From Pandoraea sp. (GTDB taxonomy: Bacteria > Pseudomonadota > Gammaproteobacteria > Burkholderiales > Burkholderiaceae), in the NCBI GenBank assembly GCA_031291335.1, contig JARLJF010000137.1, forward strand, positions 1 through 64,000: 64,000 nt of DNA, read 5' to 3'. Of this stretch, positions 17,200-24,923 are shown in pieces. Below the pieces are notes generated by a model that was not told the origin of the DNA, searched no databases, and saw nothing but the letters and a program-made list of their open reading frames with translations. The position numbers were made by a program, and so were the translations under genes. How positions within the stretch are numbered: position 1 is the stretch's first letter; each line of letters starts with the position of its first letter.

Positions 17200-17204
17200 G
17201 TTAG

Positions 17205-17230
17205 ACGTCGAGCCTGAACGTCAAGCCTGA
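17205..17230. repeat. 13-bp direct tandem repeat
   Basis: ACGTCGAGCCTGA (17205-17217) is followed at once by ACGTCAAGCCTGA (17218-17230), 12 of 13 identical, in the short gap between convergent genes. No function is evident. Confidence 0.6.
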
Positions 17231-17253
17231 CGCCAAGTCCGCCCCTTCAGCCT

Positions 17254-18159
17254 TCACCGTCCTTTAGGCCGGTACGCACTCGCCTGATTCAGCAGCCACT
17301 CGCGAAACACGCTCAGTGGCTGCCCGTGCGTGAGTTCCGTCGGGTAGACGAGGTAATACGCCGACCCGGCGACACTCTTCACGTCGAACGGAATCGTCAG
17401 GCCAAGGCTCGCCAACTGCCCTTCCACGAAGAATTTCGGCACCAGCGCGATGCCGAGCCCTGCCGCCGCCCCCGCGATCAGCATCGTGTGGAGTTCGTAG
17501 CGCACGCCTTGCAGCGCCCGGTTGTCCTCGATGCGTTGCTCCACGAACCATTGCGTCCAGGCGCTGGGACGCGTCGTGGAGTGCAACAGCGGATAGCTGA
17601 GCAGATCTGCCGCATTACGCACCGGCCCGTTCAATAGCGACGGGCGGCACACCGGCACCACCTCCTCACCGAACAGATAGTCCGACGACGTGCCCGGCCA
17701 GGTCGGCTGCCCGAAGTGAATGGCCGCTTCAAAGTGCGTCTCGTCAAACGTGAAGAGGTCGGTGTGCACGCCCATGTTCACGCGAACGTCCGGGTGCCGA
17801 TCGTCGAAGTCTTTCATTCTCGGAATCAACCACTCCGACGCGAACGTCGGCAACACCGCCAACTCCAGATAGCCGCCCCCGCTGCCGTGGGCCATGATCG
17901 CGAGCGTGTCGCGATCCAGTTGCTCCAGCGTGCGGCGGACCTGAGTGCCGTAAAGACGGCCGGCGCGCGTGAGCACCACCCGTTGTTTCGCACGAACGAA
18001 CAAACGCACGCCGAGCTGCGTCTCCAGCGTGGCGATCTGGCGCGACACGGCACTTTCCGTCAGGAACAGCTCTCGCGCCGCGTGGGTAAAGCTCTCATGC
18101 CGGGCGGCCGCCTCGAAGGCCAGCAGCGCCGCCGTGCCGGGGGTCTTGAATTTGCGCAT
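17254..18159 (-). CDS. LysR-family regulator of the 2-oxoadipate genes
   Basis: LysR-type regulator of 301 aa, GcvA-like, with the winged helix at about 10-68 (FTHAARELFLTESAVSRQIATLE) and the effector domain at about 90-295 (AGAAAGLGIALVPKFFV). It is divergent from hglS across 168 bases in which a perfect TGCAGT-C-ACTGCA dyad gives the LysR consensus T-N11-A. Control of the rightward lysine-catabolic genes is a strong inference from position. Confidence 0.9.
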   Translation of the reverse strand: MRKFKTPGTAALLAFEAAARHESFTHAARELFLTESAVSRQIATLETQLGVRLFVRAKQRVVLTRAGRLYGTQVRRTLEQLDRDTLAIMAHGSGGGYLELAVLPTFASEWLIPRMKDFDDRHPDVRVNMGVHTDLFTFDETHFEAAIHFGQPTWPGTSSDYLFGEEVVPVCRPSLLNGPVRNAADLLSYPLLHSTTRPSAWTQWFVEQRIEDNRALQGVRYELHTMLIAGAAAGLGIALVPKFFVEGQLASLGLTIPFDVKSVAGSAYYLVYPTELTHGQPLSVFREWLLNQASAYRPKGR

Positions 18160-18227
18160 GTTGATTCCTAAAACGCATCAAGTGGCAATTTTATCTCGCT
18201 TTACGGGCGTGACATCCGTTCCAATAA

Positions 18228-18240
18228 TGCAGTCACTGCA
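18228..18240. promoter_or_regulatory. Candidate LysR site TGCAGTCACTGCA
   Basis: A 13-base perfect dyad with a central C that matches T-N11-A. It lies 88 bases upstream of the hglS start and 69 bases from the LysR start, in the divergent promoter region. Confidence 0.5.
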
Positions 18241-18327
18241 AGAAGGCATGGGGTGACGCGCTCCAAGCCGTGCCCTGACACCCTGCGGCGCCGCCCCGAG
18301 ACGGCGCCCACCCTGCGAGACAATCCG

Positions 18328-19353
18328 ATGCGCAATGCCAATGTGCAGTCCTTGCTGGTTTCCCTGGTTGGGGAAGCGCGAACCAACGCCCTTTTTGCCA
18401 CGCTCAATTCGCCGTCGTTTCTGGCCGATTGCGAACCCGGCCTGGTGACCCGCGCCGAACTGGCGCAAGCCATGAACATGGCCCTGTTCGAAGGGCTGCT
18501 GGCGCGTTCGCAAAACGGCCGCACCTATACGGAAGAAGCAATTGCCGGGGGCGGGAGCGTCTACTTCGATCATGGCGCACTGCGCACCGTGCGCTGGGCG
18601 CAAAACGGTGCCCTGCCGCCGGGCGAAGCCGCCTTTACGCGCATTCTGCGCCCGCTGGGCTTCCGTCTGAACGGCCGCTACCCGCTCGACCGCCTCGGCA
18701 TGACCGGGCGTGCCTATGCGCATGAAGATGCCCCGGAAGAGATTTCGCAGTTCTTCGTAAGCGAGCTGCATCCGGAGCGTTTCTCCGAGACGTTCCAGCA
18801 AGCCGTGTCGCGCGTCGTCGGCACATCGAAAGACCCGCTCACGCCGGCAGCCGTCGGTCAGCTCTGGGAACTGGAGCGCGACGGCACGCTGCCGCTCGAC
18901 AGCGCACAAGCCCTGCTGCCGGTAATCGTCGGTGCGTTTGCCCGTCAGCACGACGTGCCGAGCGAAGCCGATTACGAACTGCTGCTGGCCGAGTCCGCCG
19001 AAATGGCGTGGATTGCGACCGAAGGCAACGCGTTCAACCACGCGACCGACCGCGTTGAAGACGTGTTCGCTCTGTCCGACGCCGAGAAGGCAAAGGGCCG
19101 TCCGATGAAGCCCGAAGTCGAGCGTTCGCGCTCAGGCCGCGTGTTCCAGACGGCCTACCGCGCCGACACCGTGCGTCGCGAGTTCCGTGGCAAGGACGGC
19201 GAGATCGTCACGCGCGACGTGCCGGGTTCGTTCTACGAATTCATCACGCGCCATCGCGAGTACGACACCGCCAAGCGCTGCTGGAAGATCGACCTGCGGT
19301 TCGACGCCGGCAATGCACAAGGCATTTTCAAGATGACGGCCAACGCCAAGTAA
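18328..19353 (+). CDS. hglS: 2-oxoadipate dioxygenase/decarboxylase (DUF1338)
   Basis: HglS/YdcJ-family Fe(II) enzyme, 341 aa, which converts 2-oxoadipate with O2 to D-2-hydroxyglutarate and CO2 in bacterial lysine breakdown. From the Pseudomonas putida work the metal ligands are two His and one Glu with a substrate-binding Arg four residues after the first His; here H82 and R86 (FDHGALRTVRW), H238 (FNHATDRVED) and E304 (FYEFITR) fit. The protein is shorter than the roughly 460-residue Pseudomonas enzyme, apparently through a reduced C-terminal part. ATG 18328 is chosen over an in-frame start 25 codons earlier, which adds non-conserved residues. It is followed by the dehydrogenase and aminotransferase of the same pathway. 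Confidence 0.88.
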   Translation: MRNANVQSLLVSLVGEARTNALFATLNSPSFLADCEPGLVTRAELAQAMNMALFEGLLARSQNGRTYTEEAIAGGGSVYFDHGALRTVRWAQNGALPPGEAAFTRILRPLGFRLNGRYPLDRLGMTGRAYAHEDAPEEISQFFVSELHPERFSETFQQAVSRVVGTSKDPLTPAAVGQLWELERDGTLPLDSAQALLPVIVGAFARQHDVPSEADYELLLAESAEMAWIATEGNAFNHATDRVEDVFALSDAEKAKGRPMKPEVERSRSGRVFQTAYRADTVRREFRGKDGEIVTRDVPGSFYEFITRHREYDTAKRCWKIDLRFDAGNAQGIFKMTANAK

Positions 19354-19479
19354 CTGAGCTAAACGAGGCCGGGCGGCCTCCGGGGCACAATACGTCTTGT
19401 GCGCCAGCGCCGCCTCCTCACCCGCCGACGCCGGTGAACGGCACCGGCGGCCAACACTGAATTCCATAGGGGTATCAAC

Positions 19480-20979
19480 GTGAACGCGACTTCCATCCTT
19501 AACGAACTGGGCATTGCCAAACTGGCCGAAGCCGGCGACATCGCCGTGCACTCGCCCATCGACGGCGCATTGATCGGCCGCGTGGCCAGCGCCTCGGTAG
19601 GCGACGCGCAAGCCGCGCTCGCCCGTGCTCACACGGCGTTCACCGCATGGCGTAATGTGCCGGCACCGCGTCGCGGTGAGCTGGTGCGCCTGCTGGGCGA
19701 AAAGCTGCGCGAGCGCAAGCAGGCACTGGGCGCGCTCGTCACGCTCGAAGCCGGCAAGATCCTTCAGGAAGGTCTGGGCGAAGTGCAGGAAATGATCGAC
19801 ATTTGCGACTTCGCCGTCGGTCTGTCGCGTCAACTGTACGGCCTGACCATCGCCTCGGAGCGTCCGGGCCACCGCATGGCCGAGACGTGGCACCCGCTGG
19901 GCGTTTGCACCGTCATCTCTGCTTTCAACTTCCCGGTCGCCGTGTGGTCGTGGAACGCAGCGCTCGCGCTGGTTTGCGGTAACGCCGTCGTGTGGAAGCC
20001 GTCGGAGAAGACCCCGCTGACCGCCTTGGCCGTCAACAAGCTGATGGAAGAAGTCATTGCCGAATTCGGCGATGCACCGGAAGGCCTGGCCGCCCTCATC
20101 ATTGGTGGTCGCGACGTCGGCGAGGCACTCGTTGCCGATCCGCGCTCGGCCATCGTGAGCGCCACCGGCAGCACGGAAATGGGCCGCAAGGTCGGCGTGG
20201 AAGTGGCGCGCCGCTTTGGCCGTTCGATCCTGGAGCTGGGCGGCAACAACGCCGGCATCGTGACCGCGAGCGCCGACATGGAACTCGCGCCGCGCGGCAT
20301 TCTGTTCTCGGCCGTGGGTACGGCCGGTCAGCGCTGCACCACGCTGCGCCGCCTGTTCGTGCACGAAAGCGTGTACGACAAGACCGTCGACCGTCTGAAG
20401 ACGCTGTATGGCAAGGTCTCCATCGGCAACCCGCTCGAGCGCGGCACGCTGATGGGCCCGCTGATCGACGAAGGCGCGTTCAAGCGCATGCAGGACGCCC
20501 TCGACCAGGCACGCGCGCAAGGCGGCAAGGTCACGGGTGGCGAGCGTCACGCGGTCGCCGGAGCCGAGAACGCTTTCTACGTGAAGCCGGCCATCGTCGA
20601 AATGCCGTCGCAAACGGAAGTCGTGTTGACCGAAACATTCGCGCCGATTCTGTATGTGCTCAAGTACAGCGACTTCTCGGAAGCCATCGACGGCAACAAC
20701 GCCGCGTCGCACGGTCTGTCGTCGTGCGTGTTCACGACCGACCTGCGCGAGGCCGAGCGCTTCACGTCGTCGGCCGGTAGCGACTGCGGTATCGCCAACG
20801 TCAACATCGGCCCGAGCGGCGCGGAAATCGGCGGCGCCTTCGGCGGTGAAAAGGAAACCGGCGGCGGCCGCGAGTCGGGCTCCGACGCGTGGAAGGGCTA
20901 CATGCGCCGTGCGACCAACACCGTGAACTACTCTTCCGCCCTGCCGCTCGCGCAAGGCATCGACTTCTCGGTCGAGTGA
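19480..20979 (+). CDS. amaB: Piperideine-6-carboxylate / aminoadipate semialdehyde dehydrogenase (ALDH7)
   Basis: NAD-dependent aldehyde dehydrogenase of 499 aa, antiquitin (ALDH7) type. Recognised from SPIDGALIGRV, RGELVRLLGEKLRERKQALGALVTLEAGKI, TWHPLGVCTVISAFNFPVAVW and LELGGNNAG. The catalytic Cys is in GQRCTTLRRLF and the general-base Glu in LELGGN. In this family the product is 2-aminoadipate from 2-aminoadipate 6-semialdehyde. The GTG start at 19480 has AGGGG 8 bases upstream. It lies between hglS and an aminotransferase, giving three consecutive pathway steps. The symbol is by analogy with Pseudomonas. Confidence 0.88.
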   Translation: MNATSILNELGIAKLAEAGDIAVHSPIDGALIGRVASASVGDAQAALARAHTAFTAWRNVPAPRRGELVRLLGEKLRERKQALGALVTLEAGKILQEGLGEVQEMIDICDFAVGLSRQLYGLTIASERPGHRMAETWHPLGVCTVISAFNFPVAVWSWNAALALVCGNAVVWKPSEKTPLTALAVNKLMEEVIAEFGDAPEGLAALIIGGRDVGEALVADPRSAIVSATGSTEMGRKVGVEVARRFGRSILELGGNNAGIVTASADMELAPRGILFSAVGTAGQRCTTLRRLFVHESVYDKTVDRLKTLYGKVSIGNPLERGTLMGPLIDEGAFKRMQDALDQARAQGGKVTGGERHAVAGAENAFYVKPAIVEMPSQTEVVLTETFAPILYVLKYSDFSEAIDGNNAASHGLSSCVFTTDLREAERFTSSAGSDCGIANVNIGPSGAEIGGAFGGEKETGGGRESGSDAWKGYMRRATNTVNYSSALPLAQGIDFSVE

Positions 20980-21144
20980 AGTCGCGCTAGCAGGCCCCGG
21001 CGTTGCACATTCCGATGCGCCACGCCCCCGGGGTCTGCCGCAACGTCTGTCAGCGCCGGACGCATCGTGCCAATACGGCAGAGGCGTCCGGTGCCTCCTC
21101 CCCAAGTCGCTGAATTCCGTCACGCTTTTTGTAGCGAGGCCCCC

Positions 21145-22347
21145 ATGTACGCATTCACTTCTCCGTTCGCCAACCCGGCAGGCTCGCCGATTCGCGAACT
21201 GTTCAAATATCTGTCCGAGCCGGGCATGATCTCGTTCGCGGGCGGGTATCCGGCAAGCGACCTGTTCGACGTCGACGGACTCGCTGCGGCACAAGCCCGC
21301 GCCTTCGCCCAACCGACGCGTTGCCTGCAATACGGCCCGACCGACGGGCTCGCCGAACTCAAGGCCCAGTTCATCGCGTTGATGGCATCACGTAGCGCGC
21401 CGTGCGCCGCGGAAGAACTCCTGGTGACGACAGGTTCGCAACAAGGGCTCGATCTGCTTTTGCGTGTGATGGTCGCGCCGGGTGATGTCGTCGTGACCGA
21501 GCAGCCGGCGTACCCGGCGACGTTGCAGGCGTTGCGACTGCAACAGGCCAGGATCGTGACCGTGCCGGTCGATGCGCATGGGTTGAACGTCGAACATCTG
21601 GCCGCGCTGCTGCGCGACGGCAAGATCGCGGTGCCGAAGCTGCTGTACACCGTACCGACGTTTGCCAATCCGACCGGCGCCACGCTCTCGCGCGAGCGTC
21701 GCATCGCGCTGCTGAGGCTGGCGGTGGAGTACCGCTTCGTGATCGTTGAAGACGACCCGTACGGTGACTTGCGATTCGCAGGCGAAGCCGTGCCGACGCT
21801 GCTCGGCCTGACGGCCGAGGTGCCGGGATCACGCGACTGGGTGGTGCACTTCTCGAGCCTGTCGAAGATCGTTGCGCCGGGGTTGCGTGTGGGTTGGACG
21901 GTCGCGCCGCCGGAGATCGCGCGTCGATGCGTGGTCGCCAAGCAGACGGTCGATCTGTGCAGCGTGCCGTGGACGCAAGCCGTCGCGGCCGAATATCTTG
22001 CGCAGGGCGCGTTGACGCGACACCTGCCGAAGATCACCGAGGCATATCGACTCAAGTGCGACGCCATGTGCGGCGCGCTGCGCGACAAGCTGGGCGATGC
22101 CATCCAGTTCCACGCACCGCAGGGCGGGATGTTCGTGTGGGCGCGTCTCGCGGCGGTGAAGACGAGCGAGTTGCTGCCGCACGCGATTGCCGAGAAGGTG
22201 CTGTTCGTGCCGGGGACGGCGTTCTTTGCCGAGAACGCCGATGAGGCGTCGCTGCGGTTGTCGTTCGCGGCACCGGCGGTCACGGCGATTGAAGAGGGCG
22301 TGGCACGACTGGCTCGCGCGATGGACGCGACCGGCAAGAAGGTCTGA
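21145..22347 (+). CDS. PLP aminotransferase, probable 2-aminoadipate transaminase
   Basis: Fold-type I aminotransferase of 400 aa, class I/II, of the LysN/MocR-domain-like group. The PLP lysine is K241 in SSLSKIVAPGLRVGW; other marks are YGPTDGLAELK, TTGSQQGLDLL, PTFANPTG and VEDDPYGDLRF. LysN-type enzymes act on 2-aminoadipate and related amino acids. Its place after the aminoadipate-semialdehyde dehydrogenase and hglS supplies the missing step 2-aminoadipate to 2-oxoadipate, so that role is inferred with fair confidence. Start ATG 21145 follows GCGAGG; the longer frame from 21067 adds 26 unrelated residues. The 165-base gap upstream could carry its own promoter. Confidence 0.85.
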   Translation: MYAFTSPFANPAGSPIRELFKYLSEPGMISFAGGYPASDLFDVDGLAAAQARAFAQPTRCLQYGPTDGLAELKAQFIALMASRSAPCAAEELLVTTGSQQGLDLLLRVMVAPGDVVVTEQPAYPATLQALRLQQARIVTVPVDAHGLNVEHLAALLRDGKIAVPKLLYTVPTFANPTGATLSRERRIALLRLAVEYRFVIVEDDPYGDLRFAGEAVPTLLGLTAEVPGSRDWVVHFSSLSKIVAPGLRVGWTVAPPEIARRCVVAKQTVDLCSVPWTQAVAAEYLAQGALTRHLPKITEAYRLKCDAMCGALRDKLGDAIQFHAPQGGMFVWARLAAVKTSELLPHAIAEKVLFVPGTAFFAENADEASLRLSFAAPAVTAIEEGVARLARAMDATGKKV

Positions 22348-22386
22348 TAAGCGGGATATTGCGAGATATGGCGGGATAAACACGCA

Positions 22387-22410
22387 AAGGCCCGGCAATC
22401 ACCGGGCCTT
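22387..22410. terminator. GC-rich hairpin after aminotransferase
   Basis: AAGGCCCGG (22387-22395) and CCGGGCCTT (22402-22410) pair perfectly around a 6-base loop, 40 bases after the aminotransferase stop. It lacks a T-run but is one of two hairpins between convergent genes. Confidence 0.55.
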
Positions 22411-22427
22411 GGTAATACGTAGGCAAT

Positions 22428-22460
22428 GCCAGGGGCCTCGCTCGCAGCGAGGCCCCTGGC
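22428..22460. terminator. Very stable 15-bp hairpin between convergent genes
   Basis: GCCAGGGGCCTCGCT (22428-22442) and AGCGAGGCCCCTGGC (22446-22460) are perfect complements with a CGC loop. It ends 9 bases before the stop of the leftward dehydrogenase gene, so it would block read-through from both sides, although T-runs are absent. Confidence 0.6.
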
Positions 22461-22468
22461 GTTTGCGC

Positions 22469-23923
22469 TCAGAGCTTCACGCAGACGTTGCGCAGTTCGG
22501 TATAGAACTCGAGCGAGTGAACGCCGCCTTCGCGACCGATGCCCGATTGCTTCGCGCCACCGAACGCCGTGCGCAGATCGCGCAAGAACCACGCGTTGAT
22601 CCAGCAAACGCCGACTTCGAGTGCGGCGCCCATCCGATGGGCGCGACTGACGTCCGAGGTCCAGACGGTCGCCGCCAGACCGTAAGGCGTGGCGTTGGCC
22701 ATTTCGATGACTTCCTCTTCCGTGTCGAACGGCGCGATATGGCAGCACGGCCCGAAAATCTCTTCGCGGATGACCGAGGCCGTCTCCGGCAAGCCGGTCC
22801 AGATGGTCGGCTGCACCCACGCACCGTCCTTCATCGACGCCGGCATGTCAGGCACACCACCGCCGGTGACGACCGTCGCCCCTTCCTCGCGCGCCTTGGC
22901 GTAGTACGACAGCACCTTCTCGCGATGCACCTGCGAGACGAGCGGGCCGAAGTTCGTACCTTGCGCGTACGGATCGCCCAGCTTCAGCGATTCGGCGCGC
23001 TCCTTGAGGGCAGCCACGAAGCGCTCGAAGATCGGGCGCTGCACATACACGCGCTCCGTGCCCAGACACACCTGACCGCTGTTGTCGAAGCTCGAACGCG
23101 TAATGCCGGCGACGGCCTTGTCGAAATCCGCGTCCGCAAACACGATGCCGGGATTCTTGCCGCCCAGTTCGAATGACACCGGGCGCACGCCATTCGCGGC
23201 CGCCTTCATGATCGCTTCGCCCGTGCGCGTCTCGCCCGTGAACGTGATGCCGTTCACCCCCGGATGCTCGGTCAGGAACGCCCCCGCAGACGCCGGGCCG
23301 AAGCCGTGCACCACGTTGTAGACGCCCGGCGGCACACCGACCTCATTCATCACCTCGCCCAACAGCGTGGCCGTGGCGGGCGTCTCTTCCGACGGCTTCA
23401 CCACCACCGTGTTGCCGAACGCCAGCGCCGGGCCGACCTTCCACGTCATCAGCAACAGCGGCAGGTTCCACGGGCACACCACGGCGATCACGCCACGCGG
23501 CGTGCGCACGCCGTAGTTCAGCGCGTTGCCGCCGTCGGGCGTCGTCATCGCAAACGACTCGGTCGGCACGTTCTTGATCATGTCCGCGAACACCTTGAAG
23601 TTCGCGGCACCGCGCGGAATATCCAGATGGCTCGCGAGACCGTGCGGTTTGCCCGTGTCCGCGATCTCTGCGGCGAGGAAGTCGTCGAAGCGACGGTTGA
23701 TGCCATCGGCCACCGCATGGAGCAGCTCCACGCGCTGCGCGACCGTCATCTTGCCCCATCGGCCTTGCAGCGCTGCGCGGGCGGCGCGAACGGCGGCATC
23801 CACCTCGGCGCGGCCGGCTTCGTGCACCTGGCCGATCACGCTGTTGTCGACCGGGTTGCGGTTCTCGAAGGTGCGGGGGCTCGACACCCACTCACCGTTG
23901 ATGAAGTTCTGGAAATCCTTCAT
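22469..23923 (-). CDS. 2-hydroxymuconic (or 2-aminomuconic) semialdehyde dehydrogenase
   Basis: NAD-dependent aldehyde dehydrogenase of 484 aa, very like DmpC/XylG by eye: NVVHGFG, DIPRGAANFKVFAD, SPWNLPLLLMTWKVGPALA (with CPWN here), NSGQVCLGTERVYV with the catalytic Cys, FELGGKNPGIV with the Glu, and the ending GGVHSLEFYTELRNVCVKL. DmpC-type enzymes oxidise 2-hydroxymuconate semialdehyde in catechol meta-cleavage; close relatives oxidise the 2-amino analogue in the kynurenine route. No other meta-pathway gene is adjacent, so the true substrate is open. It is divergent from an FCD-type GntR regulator with an operator-like gap. Confidence 0.85.
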   Translation of the reverse strand: MKDFQNFINGEWVSSPRTFENRNPVDNSVIGQVHEAGRAEVDAAVRAARAALQGRWGKMTVAQRVELLHAVADGINRRFDDFLAAEIADTGKPHGLASHLDIPRGAANFKVFADMIKNVPTESFAMTTPDGGNALNYGVRTPRGVIAVVCPWNLPLLLMTWKVGPALAFGNTVVVKPSEETPATATLLGEVMNEVGVPPGVYNVVHGFGPASAGAFLTEHPGVNGITFTGETRTGEAIMKAAANGVRPVSFELGGKNPGIVFADADFDKAVAGITRSSFDNSGQVCLGTERVYVQRPIFERFVAALKERAESLKLGDPYAQGTNFGPLVSQVHREKVLSYYAKAREEGATVVTGGGVPDMPASMKDGAWVQPTIWTGLPETASVIREEIFGPCCHIAPFDTEEEVIEMANATPYGLAATVWTSDVSRAHRMGAALEVGVCWINAWFLRDLRTAFGGAKQSGIGREGGVHSLEFYTELRNVCVKL

Positions 23924-24072
23924 GTCTCACTCTCGTTCTGTCGGTTGCTTCGGGACGGGCTGCCCTGCCGGGACACACGAAACCCCATGGCGTCACCCGG
24001 CATACCCTGCGTTTCGGGGGGCAGCGGCATGGAGCACACGATAAATCCGCTCCCGCATCTTCGTCAACATTT

Positions 24073-24141
24073 TCTCGAGAATTTTTATTTATCTCGATTT
24101 TTGGTCAATTTTGCGAAAATCGAGCCGAAGCTGCTTATAAT
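24073..24141 (+). promoter_or_regulatory. AT-rich divergent promoter with dyads
   Basis: The gap between the dehydrogenase and the GntR gene holds a perfect TATAAT at 24136-24141, TTGCGA at 24111-24116 (19-base spacing, longer than ideal), the palindrome TCTCGAGA at 24073-24080, and a 9-bp inverted repeat CTCGATTTT (24093-24101) / AAAATCGAG (24116-24124) with a 14-base spacer. The dyads overlap the promoter and fit a repressor operator for the GntR protein. Confidence 0.55.
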
Positions 24142-24170
24142 CTCGGCACTTCCACCGAACCGCTTCGCGC

Positions 24171-24908
24171 ATGCACAGCCCGACCCCGTCTTCCGCCCAG
24201 ACTGCCGACGCCACGCTGGCGCAAAGCGCGTACATGCGCCTGCGCAGCGACATCGTCGAGGGACGGCTGGCGCCGGGCGAGAAGCTGCGCGTCGAGCATC
24301 TGAAGGATCGTTACGAGGTGGGGGCGGGAACGCTGCGCGAGGCGCTCGCGCTCTTGGTGGCCGACGCTCTCGTCGTGCAGCACGGTCATCGTGGATTTCG
24401 GGTGACGCCCATCTCGCTGGCCGACTTCATCGACATCACCGAGACACGTGTGCAGTTGGAGACCGAGGCACTACGTCAGTCGGTTGCGTTGGGGGATGAC
24501 ACCTGGGAAGCCGATCTGACAAGCGCGTTTCACCTGCTCTCGCTCGCCGAAGAACGGCTGGGGGACGGGCAACGTGGCGGCGATAGCCAGTTCGCCCAAT
24601 GGGAGGCGCGCAACCGCGCGTTCCATGAAGTGCTGATCCGGGCCTGCCCGTCGCGCTGGCTGCACCACTTTCTGGCGATTCTGTATCGCCAGTCCGAGCG
24701 CTACCGGCGTTTGTCGATCACGCACCAGCCGGTACCGCGCGACGTCCACGAAGAACATCAGGCGATCTTCGACGCCTGTCTCGCTCGCGATGCCGACAAG
24801 GCGTCGGCCCTGCTCGCCGCGCACATTCGCAAGACGCTCGAAGCCGTGCGCGAGTTGCCCGAGGCGGTGGTCAACGCCGGCACCGTGCCGCTCGCACCGG
24901 TTCGCTGA
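24171..24908 (+). CDS. GntR-family regulator, FCD type
   Basis: FadR-subfamily regulator of 245 aa. The GntR winged helix is at about 15-80 (YMRLRSDIVEGRLAPGEKL, VGAGTLREALALLV) and the all-helical FCD ligand domain at about 90-220, including RNRAFHEVLIRAC and HEEHQAIFDACLARD that carry the usual metal-binding His residues. The closest pattern I recognise is E. coli CsiR, a glutarate-responsive repressor. It is divergent from the semialdehyde dehydrogenase at 22469, its likely target. A TATAAT box is 30 bases upstream of the start; no clear ribosome site is seen. Confidence 0.88.
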   Translation: MHSPTPSSAQTADATLAQSAYMRLRSDIVEGRLAPGEKLRVEHLKDRYEVGAGTLREALALLVADALVVQHGHRGFRVTPISLADFIDITETRVQLETEALRQSVALGDDTWEADLTSAFHLLSLAEERLGDGQRGGDSQFAQWEARNRAFHEVLIRACPSRWLHHFLAILYRQSERYRRLSITHQPVPRDVHEEHQAIFDACLARDADKASALLAAHIRKTLEAVRELPEAVVNAGTVPLAPVR

Positions 24909-24923
24909 GCGGCCGCGCCGCAA

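Noticed and set aside
19132-21330. A 732-codon open frame on the minus strand
   Set aside because: It is antisense to hglS and the ALDH7 gene, has an Arg/His-rich composition typical of opposite-strand frames in GC-rich genes, and shows no family features.
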